Assembly (NCBI RefSeq): GCF_000526915.1 | Contig: NZ_JAGZ01000004.1 | Location: 124,001-188,000 of the forward strand | Reading direction: 5' to 3' | DNA: 64,000 nucleotides | Origin: Mycobacterium genavense ATCC 51234 | Lineage (GTDB): Bacteria; Actinomycetota; Actinomycetes; Mycobacteriales; Mycobacteriaceae | Part shown: piece by piece, positions 1-9,426 of the stretch | How positions within the stretch are numbered: position 1 is the first letter of the stretch | Layout of the letters: each line of letters opens with the position of its first letter | Position numbers and translations under genes: made by a program | Notes under the pieces: model-generated | What the model was told of the DNA's origin: nothing | The model's input: the letters and a program-made list of their open reading frames with translations, nothing else | Databases searched by the model: none

Positions 1-1997
1 GGCATAGCCCTGGCCGGTGCGCATCGCCAACAACTTGGAGATCGCCGCGGATGGCATGGCGTCGCCGCCGGCCAGCGTCAACAGCGTCGAACGCAGGTTC
101 AACAGCTTGGCGGCGTGCCCCTCGGCGATCAACTGCCCGGCCCGGTGCTGGGCGACCTGGTCGAACTGGCCATCGCGGACGAACTCGACGAACTGGGGCA
201 GCGTCGCCAGGAAATTGGCGTCGCTGCTGCCGATCGACACCCGCTCGGCGGTCAGCGTGTTGCGGCTGACCTCCCAACCGCGATTGACCTCGCCCAGCAC
301 GCACTCGTCGGGCACGAACACGTCGTCGATGTAGACGGTGTTGAACATCGCGTTCCCGGTCAGCTCGCGCAGCGGCTTGACCGTCACACCAGTGCTGCGC
401 ATGTCCAGCAGGAAGTAGGTGATCCCGTTGTGTTTGGGCGCGGACGGGTCCGTCCTCGCCAGCAGCGCACCCCAATGCGAGTACTGCGCGGCGGCGGTCC
501 AGATCTTCTGGCCGGTGATGCGCCAGCCGCAATCGGTCCGGGTGGCCTTGGTGGTCAGACCGGCCAGGTCCGATCCGGCGCCCGGCTCGGAGAACAGCTG
601 GCACCAGACCAGCTCGCCGCGGAAGGTCGGCGGCAGGAAGCGTTGCTTTTGCTCCTCGGTGCCGAACGCGACGATCGACGGGATGATCCACGCGGCGATG
701 CCGACCTGCGGCCGTCGCACCCGTCCGGTGGTGAACTCCTGGGCGATGATGATCTGCTCGGTCGGGCTGGAGGCGCGGCCCCACGGCTTGGGCAGGTACG
801 GCAACACCCAACCGCCCTCGGCAAGCGCGACCGTCCGCGGCCCTCGCTCCATGGCCTTGAGCGCGGCGACCTCGGCGCGGATCTCCTCACGCAGCTTTTT
901 GGTCTGGGGATCCAGGTCGATGTCGACCGGGCGCATACCCGTGGTGGTCGCCGTGTTGACCACCTTCTGTGGGTAGTCCGAGCTGCGGCCGAAGCAGGCG
1001 GCCAGCATCAGCGCCCGACGGTAGTACACGCCGGTGTCGTGTTCCCAGGTAAAGCCGATGCCGCCGTGCACCTGGATGCAGTCCTGCGTGCAGCGCTGCG
1101 CGGCGGCCGGCGCCAGCGTCGCGGCCACCGCGGCGGCGAACTCCACGTCCGGCGAGGCCTCGTCGATCGCGCGCGCCGCATCCCACACCGCCGCGGTGGC
1201 GCGCTCGGTGTCGGCGATCATCTCCGCGCACTTGTGCTTGATGGCCTGGAATTGGCCGATCGGCCTGCCGAATTGCTCGCGGATCTTGGCGTATTCCGAT
1301 GCGGTGTCGGTTGCCCACCGGGCCACCCCGATCGCCTCGGCGGACAGCAGCGTCGACATCAGCGCGTAGGCGGTCGGAATGGTCAGCGTGCTCAGTAGGG
1401 CATCGTCGCCGACCGCGACGGCGTCGGCCCGCACGTGCGCGACCGGGCGCAGCGGGTCGAGGCTTTTCACCGGTTCGATGTCGAGCTGGTCGGCACGCAG
1501 CACCACCCACTCGTCGCCGCTGTCGATCGCGACCGGCAGCACCAGCACCGACGCCTGCGCCGCGGCGGAACCGCACGCACCTCGCCGCGGATCACGAGCA
1601 CCTCTCCCTTGCGGGTGGCGGCCAGCCCGGAGTCCAGGGCGTAGGCGGCGATCGCCACGCCGGACGCCAGCTCGGCCAGCACCTTGGCGTCCGGGTCATG
1701 CGCGGCGATGAGCGCGCTGGCGATCGCCGACGGCGCGAACGGCCCGGGCACCGCGCCGTAGCCGAATTCGGCCAGCACGATGGCCAGCTCGAGCAGGCCG
1801 AAGCCCTGGCCGCCGACGGTCTCGGAGAGGTGCACACCCTGCAGGCCCTGCTCGACGGCCGCCTGCCAGTACGGCGGCGGATTCTCCAGCGGCGTCTCCA
1901 TGGCCTCGTGCAACACCTCGGACGGCGCGACCCGCGCCACCAGGGATCGCACCGAATCGGCCAGATCTTGATGCTCAGGAGTTATCGCGATCGGCAT
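1..1997 (-). pseudogene. fadE6: Acyl-CoA dehydrogenase FadE6, frameshifted and cut by the window edge
   Basis: Two-domain acyl-CoA dehydrogenase of the FadE6 (Rv0271c) type, a flavoenzyme forming the alpha-beta double bond of acyl-CoA. ATG at 1997 follows a GGAAGG ribosome site and opens with MPIAITPEHQDL. The frame holds to about 1568, where one base appears lost in a run of C, and continues in a second frame to base 1. The second frame carries VHGGIGFTWEHD at the end of domain 1 and the family signature SEPGAGSD in domain 2. About 665 residues are visible of a family length near 730; the C-terminus is outside the window. The lesion is either a real pseudogene or a one-base error. Confidence 0.85.
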
Positions 1998-2047
1998 TGG
2001 TCGCCTTCCCATGCGTTCGGGTTCGTTTCGGCCAAGCACTCATCAAT

Positions 2048-3014
2048 CTAATAACCGGTCGGTTGGTTGACCATATTGGCCAGGGGCTCGCCGTCGCGAA
2101 GCCGGCGGCAGTTGGCCACCGCTTCGACGAGGTAGCGCCGCATCGTATCGGCGGTTTACCAGGTCACGTGCGGTGTCGCCACCACGTTGTCCAGGTCGAA
2201 CAGCGGGTTGTCGGCCGCCGCCGGCTCGGCCTCGAAAACGTCGAGACCCGCGGCGGCCAGCCGCCCGTCGCGCAGCGCACCGGCCAGGGCGTTCTCGTCG
2301 ACGATCGCCCCGCGCGACGTGTTGACCAGCACCGCGGTCGGCTTCATCGAGGCAATCGCATCCCGGTTGAGCAGATGATTGGGTCTGCGCCGTCAACGGC
2401 AGGTGCAGCGAGATGATGTCGCTGGTGGCCAACAGTTGGGGCAGCGGTAGCCAGCCGGGCCGCCCGTCGTCGCGGGTGCTGGTGTGCACGACGGTGGCGC
2501 CCATGGCGCCGACGACGGCTGCCACCCGCTTGGCGATATTGCCGTAGCCCACCAGGCCGACGGTGCAGCTGCCGATGTCGCGGACCGTCTCGCCCAGTTC
2601 GGGATCCAGCGGCCAGCCACGCCCTTGCCGGGTGGCGCGATCGAGCTCCGGCAGCCTGCGCAGCGCGGCCAGCATCAGCAACACGGTTCCCTCGGCCACC
2701 GAGGGCGCATTGGCGCCGGGCATGTTGGCCACCGCGATGCCGCGGTCCGTCGCGGTGGCGACGTCGATGGTGTTCACCCCGGCGCCGAGCTTGTGCACCA
2801 ACCGCAGCCGCTCGCCGCGTTGCAGGTCGGCGCCTGACAACGGACGTAGTACATGCCAAATCACCTCGGCATCGGGCAATTCGCGGTAGAAGCCGTCGTC
2901 GTCGGCGCACCACCGAATGTCGAGCCAATCTGCTTCGGCGGCAAGGAAATCGAGGACTCTTTTACCTGGAACGAAGTGGGCGAGAACTCTCAGCGCCACC
3001 GCTTGCTGATCCAC
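2048..3014 (-). pseudogene. D-2-hydroxyacid dehydrogenase, frameshift plus in-frame stop
   Basis: NAD-dependent D-isomer-specific 2-hydroxyacid dehydrogenase. The first frame shows the Rossmann loop GYGNIAKR and a preceding substrate-domain stretch with KLGAGVNTID. Near 2381-2383 an extra C in a C run shifts the frame; the sequence resumes with [13 protein letters not shown], which holds the catalytic Arg, and TPHVTW, which holds the catalytic His. A TAA at 2158-2160 then interrupts the same frame before the C-terminal helix, which ends at TAG 2048. Start could be GTG 3014 or GTG 2999. I recall no counterpart between Rv0271c and Rv0272c in M. tuberculosis. Exact substrate unknown. Confidence 0.8.
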
Positions 3015-3992
3015 CTGGCGATGGTATCCGCCTGCTCGCTGCGCGCGCCGGGGGTGGTGAAGTAGTGGTCACTGTCGATCGAGACCTGCGACTTGTCGGT
3101 GCCGGCGAGTGCGTCGTAGATGCGTTGCGCGTCAGAGGGAAACACGCCGGTGTCCGCCTCGGCGTTGATCACCAGGGCGGGGCAGGTGATGCGGGCCAGG
3201 TGCGGCTCGGCCCGGGTTTACGCCAGCCGCAGGCTCCACATGCCCAACCAGTTGCGCAGCGTGCAGGACGCCGCGATGCCGTGGGCGGAACGGTTGGCCT
3301 TGACCGGTACCCCGGCGTAACACCGGTTGGGCGCGCGCTTGGTGGGCTCGATGGTGGGATCGGTAGCGGGCAAGGAACTCCGGCGGGTACGGCGGGCCGT
3401 TGACCTCGTTGAACAGGTCGAATTCGGGGTCGGTGGCGACCGGGTCGTTTTCGTCGACGACGGCGGCGTCCATCCAGGAGGTCAGCACCTCCGGGCGGCC
3501 GGGATGCGCCGCGGTGGCGACGTAGCCATCGGCGGGCAGCAGATCGGTCAGGCCGGCCGCCGGCCGCATCCCCGGCAGCGGAGTCACATTCGGGTCGACG
3601 GCCTGTGACTGGTAGGCCGACATCAACGATCCACCTCCCGAATTGCCCAGCAACACAACGGTAGCCACGCCCTGAACCTCTCGCAGCCAACGCACCCCCA
3701 CACCGATGTCGACCAGCGCGTGGTCGAGCAGGAAGTTGCTTTCGAAACCGCGGAACCGGGTGTTCCAGCCGAGAAACCCGATGCCCCGAATGGCCATGTA
3801 GTCGGCGAGGTAGTGCTCCGAGAAGTCGATCTGGTAGTGCGTGGCGATCATGGCCACCTTCGGCTTGCGTCCCACGCCGCGGTGATACAGCCCCTGGCAG
3901 GGATGCCCGCCCGCACCGGCGCGCCCGGCGGTGGGCGACGGTAGGCCGACGAACTCACGGACCACCCGGGCACTGCCGCCACTGCGCGTCAA
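2990..3992 (-). pseudogene. Alpha/beta hydrolase (Rv0272c-like), internal deletion and stop
   Basis: Alpha/beta-hydrolase fold protein resembling Rv0272c. The nucleophile elbow is GNSGGGS at about residue 120. The frame is lost after FLARYR near 3355; the next frame reads TDPTIEPTKRAPNRCYAG and later CTLRNWLGMW. Compared with my memory of the family, roughly 40 residues of the lid region are missing at this junction. A TAA at about 3221-3223 interrupts the second frame, which then finishes with a DHYFTTPGAR stretch containing the likely catalytic His. Deletion plus stop points to a true pseudogene rather than one sequencing error. The last bases overlap the start of the dehydrogenase downstream. 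Confidence 0.8.
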
Positions 3993-3993
3993 T

Positions 3994-4660
3994 TCACTGA
4001 CCCTCCTTCGCGTAGATCGCCCGGTAGTAGATGTTGGCGAAAGTTTGGATGCAGGCCTGCTCGTCGAGTTCGTCGTCGCCGGACCGGCGGAGCTGGATGT
4101 AGCAGAACTGGTTGAACATCGCGACGATCGCCTCGGCGATCAGCTGCGCATCGTCGTCCGGGCAATACCCCTGAACCTGGGCGCGCCGGACTGTCTCGGC
4201 GATGAAAGAGATTGGAATATCGCAGATCTCGGCCCAGTACTGGGCGAAGTCGTCGTTGACCATCGCCAGCTGGGACACGCTGATCACCTCGGCGAGCCGA
4301 TTGCGGTAGGTATGCCAATGCGCCGCGGCGGCCGCGTGGGCGCGTTCCCGGTTGGACAGGCCATGTCCGGTGACCGAGCGGGCGCGCTCGTTGGCTTCGT
4401 CGCGGAAGCGCAGCGCCCATTGGCGGACCATCGCCTCTTTCGAGTCGTAGTAGTTGTAAAAGTCGTAGTAGTTGTAAAAGGATGCCGCCGAACGGCCGGC
4501 TTCCGTGGCGATGTCGGCAATCGTCGTCGCCAGGATTCCCTTGCGCGCCACGACTGTTCGCGCGGCGGCGTCGATCGCTGCCTGCGTACGCCGGCCGCGG
4601 TGCGTCGGGAATTCGGTGGTCCGGGCTGCCCGGCCGCCGGATTCCCGACGCGATCGACAC
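3994..4660 (-). pseudogene. TetR-family regulator (Rv0273c-like), N-terminus out of frame
   Basis: TetR/AcrR-type repressor. The best start is GTG 4660, behind AGGGAGG with good spacing, giving MSIASGIRRPGSPDHR. The helix-turn-helix (TTIADIATEAGRSAASFYNYYD) lies in another frame, so about two bases seem missing near 4591-4606. An 18-bp perfect tandem duplication at 4443-4478 inserts a second FYNYYD right after the recognition helix, in frame. The ligand-binding domain to the stop at 3994 is open. It is divergent from the glyoxalase gene across an inverted repeat that is its likely operator. If an upstream start in the HTH frame is used the gene could still be made, but no start with a ribosome site exists there. 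Confidence 0.7.
4443..4478. repeat. 18-bp perfect tandem duplication in the TetR gene
   Basis: Two identical 18-bp units, 4443-4460 and 4461-4478. The insertion is in frame and duplicates six residues, FYNYYD on the minus strand, just after the helix-turn-helix. Confidence 0.95.
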
Positions 4661-4682
4661 CTGCTGTTCCTCCCTGGATCGG

Positions 4683-4708
4683 AACTGAATCTGATGTTAG
4701 ATTCAGTT
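4683..4708. promoter_or_regulatory. Inverted-repeat operator between tetR and glyoxalase genes
   Basis: Perfect 10-bp inverted repeat: AACTGAATCT at 4683-4692 and AGATTCAGTT at 4699-4708, separated by six bases. It sits in the divergent intergenic region. TetR repressors usually bind such palindromes next to their own gene, so this is the likely operator; assignment is inferred from position. Confidence 0.75.
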
Positions 4709-4755
4709 TCACGGATTGGCCAGGACCAACGCCTGGAATCTAGGGGAGCCACACC

Positions 4756-5357
4756 ATGATCAAGCCCGACAACACCAACAGCGAATTCGAACTTGGCGGG
4801 ATCAATCATGTTGCGCTGGTGTGTTCCGACATGGCGCGGACCGTGGACTTCTACAGCAACATTCTCGGCATGCCGCTGATCAAATCGCTCGATCTACCCA
4901 ACGGTGCCGGACAGCACTTCTTCTTCGACGCCGGCAACGGTTCTTCGACGCCGGCAACGGCGACTGTGTCGCGTTCTTCTGGTTCGCCGACGCACCCGAT
5001 CGGGTGCCGGGTATCTCGTCACCGGGTGCCATCCCGGGTATCGGGGACATCACCAGCGCCGTAAGCACGATGAACCATCTGGCCTTTCACGTCCCGGCCG
5101 AGAAATTCGACGCCTACCGGCAGCGGCTCAAGGACAAGGGCGTACGCGTCGGTCCGATACTCAACCACGACGAAAGCGAGATGCAGGTTTCCGCGACGGT
5201 GCATCCCGGCGTCTATGTGCGCTCGTTCTATTTTCAGGACCCAGACGGCATCACGCTTGAGTTCGCTTGCTGGGTCAAGGAATTCGGCGAAGGCGATGCC
5301 CAGGCCGTTCCAAAGACGGCGGCCGACCGGCGGCCCCGGGAGCACGCCGTAACCTAG
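4756..5357 (+). pseudogene. Glyoxalase/VOC-fold protein (Rv0274-like), broken by a 20-bp duplication
   Basis: Vicinal-oxygen-chelate fold protein of the glyoxalase/extradiol dioxygenase superfamily. ATG 4756 gives INHVALVCSDM, the first metal His motif. After HFFFDAGNG the frame is lost because a 20-bp unit is perfectly duplicated at 4921-4960. The other frame continues with CVAFFWFADAPDRVPG, then MNHLAFHVP (second His) and DPDGITLEF (metal Glu) to the stop at 5357. Removing one unit restores a single reading frame of about 194 residues. Likely controlled by the divergent TetR gene. Substrate unknown. Confidence 0.85.
4921..4960. repeat. 20-bp perfect tandem duplication in glyoxalase gene
   Basis: Identical 20-bp units at 4921-4940 and 4941-4960. 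Twenty is not a multiple of three, so the duplication shifts the reading frame of the host gene. Confidence 0.97.
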
Positions 5358-5390
5358 TCGGCAAGAATGTGGCCGAGCCGGGGGTCCACG

Positions 5391-5939
5391 ATGACGGACG
5401 GCATCTTGACCGACGAGCAGATCGCGGCGTTGACACCCGCGCAACGGCGAGACCTGATCATGCGGCTGGAGGCGCCGCTGTCCGAAGTGGTCGACCCGGC
5501 GCTGATAGCGCGGATACGGCGAATCCGGTTGGGCCTGATGATCGGCGGCTCCATCGCGATGATTCCCTGGCTCATCTACCTGGCGCTGACGCTGCCGGAT
5601 AGTTACGTCGCGCACAACTGGGTGCCGACCTGGGTGGGCTTTGACGTCTTGCTGGTCGGATTCATGCTGGCGACAGCGGTTTTCGGTTACTTCCGTCGTC
5701 AGGTCCTGCTGTTCGCGGCCTTCACCTCCGGCGTGCTGCTGATCTGCGACGCCTGGTTCGACCTGATGACCGCCGGACGCGACGATGTCTGGCTGTCGGT
5801 GGTGACCGCGCTGGGCATCGAGGTGCCGCTGGCGATTTTCATGATCCGCGGCGCGCAGCGCATCATGCGGCTCACGATGTTGCGGCTGTGGCTCCTGGAT
5901 CCCGGGATGCGGCTGTGGCAGCTGCCGTTGTTCCCGTGA
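5391..5939 (+). CDS. Small multi-pass membrane protein
   Basis: Unrecognised 182-residue protein. A short cytoplasmic N-terminus (ILTDEQIAALTPAQRRDLIMRLEA) precedes about four hydrophobic segments near residues 44-64, 78-98, 103-125 and 133-150. ATG 5391 is preferred; ATG 5367 in frame would add eight residues. The gene is convergent with the following TetR gene and their 3' ends overlap by about 68 bp. Mycobacterial proteins of this kind are annotated as hypothetical membrane proteins; no function can be assigned. Confidence 0.75.
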   Translation: MTDGILTDEQIAALTPAQRRDLIMRLEAPLSEVVDPALIARIRRIRLGLMIGGSIAMIPWLIYLALTLPDSYVAHNWVPTWVGFDVLLVGFMLATAVFGYFRRQVLLFAAFTSGVLLICDAWFDLMTAGRDDVWLSVVTALGIEVPLAIFMIRGAQRIMRLTMLRLWLLDPGMRLWQLPLFP

Positions 5940-6567
5940 CGCCGTACAGCCGCGGGCGGGCCAGCTCGTCGAGCAGCACGGCGAGCTGATCGACGAGCTG
6001 GTCGGGTTCCAGCACTACGTCGCCGACCAGCCAGGCGCTGATCATCTGCCCGACGCCGCCCACCGCGAAGTGCGCGCCGGCCTTCATGCTGTCGTTGGCC
6101 GGCATCCGCAGCATGTCGCCGCCGTGCTGGCCCAGCAGCATCGCGAACAGTGCGGTGGATTCGGCGCGTTTGCGCACGATGACGGCGTCGGCGAGTTGGG
6201 TGCTGAACAACAGCCGTCCGACCCGCGGGTCCTCGGCGACGGTCCGCACGATGTTGGCCATACCGGCGCGGGACTGTTCGGATATCGGCACCGCCGTCAC
6301 CGCGGCCTGCGTGGTGGCGGCCAGGTCGGCGATCACCGAGTCGAAGACCGCGCCGACGAACCCGTCTCGGTCGCTGAAGCTTTCGTAGAAATAGCGAGGC
6401 GTCAGGCCGGCCCGGGCGCAGACCGCCCGAACCGTCACCGCCGAAACATCGTGCTCGTTGGCGCCCAGCAGGTCCAGGCCCGCGGCCAGCAATCGACCCC
6501 GGCGTTCGGCCAGCCGCCGCGCGGCCTCGACGCCGCGGTAGGGGCGCTCGCTAGGGGTCTGCACCAT
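5872..6567 (-). CDS. TetR-family transcriptional regulator (Rv0275c-like)
   Basis: 231-residue TetR regulator. The N-terminal helix-turn-helix is clear (VTVRAVCARAGLTPRYFYESF) at about residues 40-60, followed by the usual all-helical ligand domain. The C-terminus is Ala/Thr-rich. ATG 6567 gives MVQTPSERPYRG; in-frame ATGs at 6576 and 6603 are alternatives. It is divergent from the DUF2236 gene at 6659, matching the Rv0275c/Rv0276 arrangement, so it probably controls that gene. Ligand unknown. Confidence 0.85.
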   Translation of the reverse strand: MVQTPSERPYRGVEAARRLAERRGRLLAAGLDLLGANEHDVSAVTVRAVCARAGLTPRYFYESFSDRDGFVGAVFDSVIADLAATTQAAVTAVPISEQSRAGMANIVRTVAEDPRVGRLLFSTQLADAVIVRKRAESTALFAMLLGQHGGDMLRMPANDSMKAGAHFAVGGVGQMISAWLVGDVVLEPDQLVDQLAVLLDELARPRLYGVTGTTAAATAASRDPGATAATS

Positions 6568-6658
6568 GAGCACCATCTTGACACCGACGCGCGGCAGCGA
6601 CAATATCAGGAAACAGACGTTGTCATATTTGGCGCACCCAGCGGTGAAGAGGTTCCGT

Positions 6659-7567
6659 ATGACGATTCACGACACGGTTCACCAGCGCGTTCCGCATGTC
6701 GAGCGTCCGATCTCCGACCCGCCGCGCCCGCAGCCGAGTCGCCGGCGACGTCGGATCGCCGAGGATTACGGCCTGATGGGCGTGGCGCTGCTGGCCGGTC
6801 CGGCCAACGTGATCATGGAACTCTCGCGGCCCGGTGTCGGTCATGGCGTGGCGGAAAGCCGCGTCGAGAGCGGGCGAATCGACCGCCATCCGATCAAGCG
6901 AGCGCGCACCACTTTCACCTACATCGCGGTCGCCAACGCCGGGACCGCCGAGCAGCAGGCCGCCTACCGCCGCGCGGTGAACCGGTCGCACGCCCAGGTC
7001 TACTCCAGGCCCGGTGACCCGGTGGCCTACAACGCATTCGACCCGGAATTGCAGCTGTGGGTGGCCGCCTGCATCTACAAGGGCGGCATCGACGTCTATC
7101 GCACCTTCATCGGCGAGATACCGGAGGAGGACGCCGATCGCCTTTATCGCGAAGGCATGTCGCTGGGTACCACCTTGCAGGTGCCGTCGGAGATGTGGCC
7201 GGCCGACCGGGCGGCCTTCGACAAGTACTGGCAGGAGTCGCTGGACAAGGTGCACATCGATGACACCGTCCGCGAGTTCCTGTACCCGATCGCGATGTCC
7301 CGGGTGCGTGGGGTGCGCTTACCGCGGTGGGTGCGGGAACCATTGGAGAGTTTCAACCTGCTGATCACCACCGGCTTTCTGCCGCAACGGTTTCGCGACG
7401 AGATGCGGTTGCCGTGGGATGCCGCCAAGCAGCGGCGCTTCGACCGGCTGATGTCGGTCCTGGCCGTCGTGAACCGCATGCTGCCGCGGATCATCCGGCA
7501 GTTCCCGTTCAACCTGATGCTCTGGGACCTGGACCGCCGGATCCGGACGGGGCGCCCGTTGGTCTAG
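6659..7567 (+). CDS. DUF2236 / MpaB-like oxygenase family protein (Rv0276-like)
   Basis: 302-residue protein of the DUF2236 family, related to latex-clearing protein and fungal MpaB, which are haem-linked oxygenases. The family pattern is visible: GVALLAGPANVIMEL, then TFTYIAVANAGTAE, NRSHAQV with a conserved His, and YNAFDPELQLWVAACI. ATG 6659 has GAAGAGG seven bases upstream. The alternative ATG 6566 would overlap the divergent TetR start and looks like read-through of the intergenic region. Enzymatic activity is inferred from family only. Confidence 0.85.
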   Translation: MTIHDTVHQRVPHVERPISDPPRPQPSRRRRRIAEDYGLMGVALLAGPANVIMELSRPGVGHGVAESRVESGRIDRHPIKRARTTFTYIAVANAGTAEQQAAYRRAVNRSHAQVYSRPGDPVAYNAFDPELQLWVAACIYKGGIDVYRTFIGEIPEEDADRLYREGMSLGTTLQVPSEMWPADRAAFDKYWQESLDKVHIDDTVREFLYPIAMSRVRGVRLPRWVREPLESFNLLITTGFLPQRFRDEMRLPWDAAKQRRFDRLMSVLAVVNRMLPRIIRQFPFNLMLWDLDRRIRTGRPLV

Positions 7568-7598
7568 CACGCGCATCGCGGACAGCGCCGCCCATTGA

Positions 7599-7619
7599 TA
7601 ACGACAATCATTTTCAGTA
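7599..7619 (+). promoter_or_regulatory. Zur-type zinc box upstream of the PPE gene
   Basis: 21-bp imperfect palindrome with arms CGACAA and TTTTCA around a three-base core, flanked on both sides by TA one base away. The same layout, with perfect arms, occurs at 10743 before eccA3. The form matches the mycobacterial Zur (FurB) operator, and PPE3 and ESX-3 are known Zur targets in M. tuberculosis. It lies about 100 bp before the PPE start. Confidence 0.75.
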
Positions 7620-7719
7620 AGCTCCTCGGCGACCTTTCAGCGTTTCCAGCCCAGGAGCTGCCGGTGATGATGTTGCAGGCCGCATACACCCCGTCGATTC
7701 CCGGCGGGGATATTCGGCA

Positions 7720-9300
7720 ATGACCGCCCCGATTTGGATGGCCGCACCGCCGGAGATCCACTCGGCGTTGCTAAGCAGTGGGCCGGGGCCTGCTTCGCTG
7801 TTTGCCGCCGCGGCGGCGTGGGATTCGTTGAGCGCCGAATACGCCTCGGCCGCCGAAGAACTCAGCGGGGTGCTGGCGTCGACGAACGCCGGCGCATGGC
7901 AGGGGCCCAGCGCCGAGTGCTATCTGGCGGCGCACGGCCCATACCTGGCGTGGCTGATGCGGGCCAGCGCACGCAGCGCCGCCGCAGCGGCCCAGCATGA
8001 GACGGCGGGCACGGCCTATGCGGCGGCGTTGGCGGCCATGCCGACGCTGGCGGAGCTGGCCACCAACCACGCCGTCCACGGCGTGCTGATGGCGACGAAT
8101 TTCTTTGGCATCAATACGATTCTGATCGCCGTCAACGAGGCCGACTATGCGCGGATGTGGGTCCAGGCCGCCACCACGATGACGTCCTATCAGGCCGTCT
8201 CCGATGCCGCGCTGGCGGCGACTCCGCCGCCCGACCCGGCACCGCAGATCCTGAGATCCGAGGGCGCCGGCCATCACGACCACCAGGACGAGGACGACGA
8301 GGAGTTCCCCGACCCGACGGTCGACAACTGGTTCAACCAGTTCCTCGCGCAGATCCTGCGGTGGTTCGGCATCGATTGGAATCCCGGCCAAGCCACCGTG
8401 AACGGGATCCCGTACGACGAATACACGAACCCGGGACAGCTGATCTTTTGGGTGGTTCGAGCGCTGGAACTTCTGGAGGATTTCGAGCAGTTCGGCCAGT
8501 ACCTGCAGACAAATCCGGCCCTGGCGTGGGAATACCTCGCGTTCCTCGAGTCGGTGGACTGGCCGACTCACATCGCCGAGATCGCGAGCTGGTTAGGGTC
8601 GCAGCCGGGCTTGCTGGCGGTGCCGCTGCTCCTGGCGGTCGCCCCGGTCGGGGCGCTGGGCGGCTTGGCCGGGCTGGCGGGGCTGGCGCACGCCCCGACG
8701 CCGCTAGCCGTCCCGGCTCCCCCGGCCGTCCCGCCGGTGCCCGACCTGCCGGCGGTGCTCGGCACGACACCCATCGCGGCCCCGGTACCCGCTTCCGCGC
8801 CCGCACCGGCGTCCGCACCGGCTCCCCCGGCCGGCGCCGTGGCCAGTGCCGCGCCGGCCGCGGCGCCTCCCGCCGGGCCCGGTTTCACCCCGCCCTACTT
8901 TGTCGCGCCACCGGGCATCGGGTTTGGTTCCGGGATCAGCGCCAGTGTCGTCGCGGGCGCGAAAAGAAAAGCGCCGGAACCGGATTCGGCTGCCGCGGCG
9001 ACCGAGGCGGCCACCCGAGAGCAGGCCCGGGCCCGACGCCGGGGAAGGGCGCGGCAGCGCGACTACGGCGACGAGTTCATGGACATGAACGTCGACGTCG
9101 AACCGGACTGGGATGGGCGTGTGTCGGAGGCGTCGGATCGAGGCGCGGGGACCCTCGGGTTCGCCGACACGACACGCAGAAAAGCCGCGGCCGCGGCGGG
9201 TCTGACCACCTTGGCCGCGGACGAATTCGGCGGTGGGCCACGCATGCCGATGCTGCCGGGCAGTTGGAAGGCCGGTGACCAGACCCGCGGCGATGGCTAG
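7720..9300 (+). CDS. PPE family protein, PPW subfamily (PPE3-like, Rv0280 position)
   Basis: 526-residue PPE protein. The conserved N-terminal domain (about 1-180) shows APPEIHSALL and the WQGPSAE turn. An acidic His/Asp/Glu segment follows at about 187-200, then a unique region and an Ala/Pro-rich linker (about 325-390). The C-terminal PPW hallmark is present: LGFADT near 486 and PMLPGSW near 512. PPE proteins are usually type VII substrates exported with a PE partner and an EspG chaperone. The preceding Zur-type box and the neighbouring ESX-3 locus suggest export by ESX-3. Its N-terminal domain is close to that of PPE4 at 18754. Confidence 0.9.
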   Translation: MTAPIWMAAPPEIHSALLSSGPGPASLFAAAAAWDSLSAEYASAAEELSGVLASTNAGAWQGPSAECYLAAHGPYLAWLMRASARSAAAAAQHETAGTAYAAALAAMPTLAELATNHAVHGVLMATNFFGINTILIAVNEADYARMWVQAATTMTSYQAVSDAALAATPPPDPAPQILRSEGAGHHDHQDEDDEEFPDPTVDNWFNQFLAQILRWFGIDWNPGQATVNGIPYDEYTNPGQLIFWVVRALELLEDFEQFGQYLQTNPALAWEYLAFLESVDWPTHIAEIASWLGSQPGLLAVPLLLAVAPVGALGGLAGLAGLAHAPTPLAVPAPPAVPPVPDLPAVLGTTPIAAPVPASAPAPASAPAPPAGAVASAAPAAAPPAGPGFTPPYFVAPPGIGFGSGISASVVAGAKRKAPEPDSAAAATEAATREQARARRRGRARQRDYGDEFMDMNVDVEPDWDGRVSEASDRGAGTLGFADTTRRKAAAAAGLTTLAADEFGGGPRMPMLPGSWKAGDQTRGDG

Positions 9301-9426
9301 CGAAATGCTGCTGTTGGCCGCGGTTCACCGTGCCGTCGACCGATGGCAACCGGGGTTGGCGCGGGCCCGATATCGGTTGGCCCCAGGGGACAAGGTGTGT
9401 CGGCGCGGCGGCGTAGTGTCGGTCGA

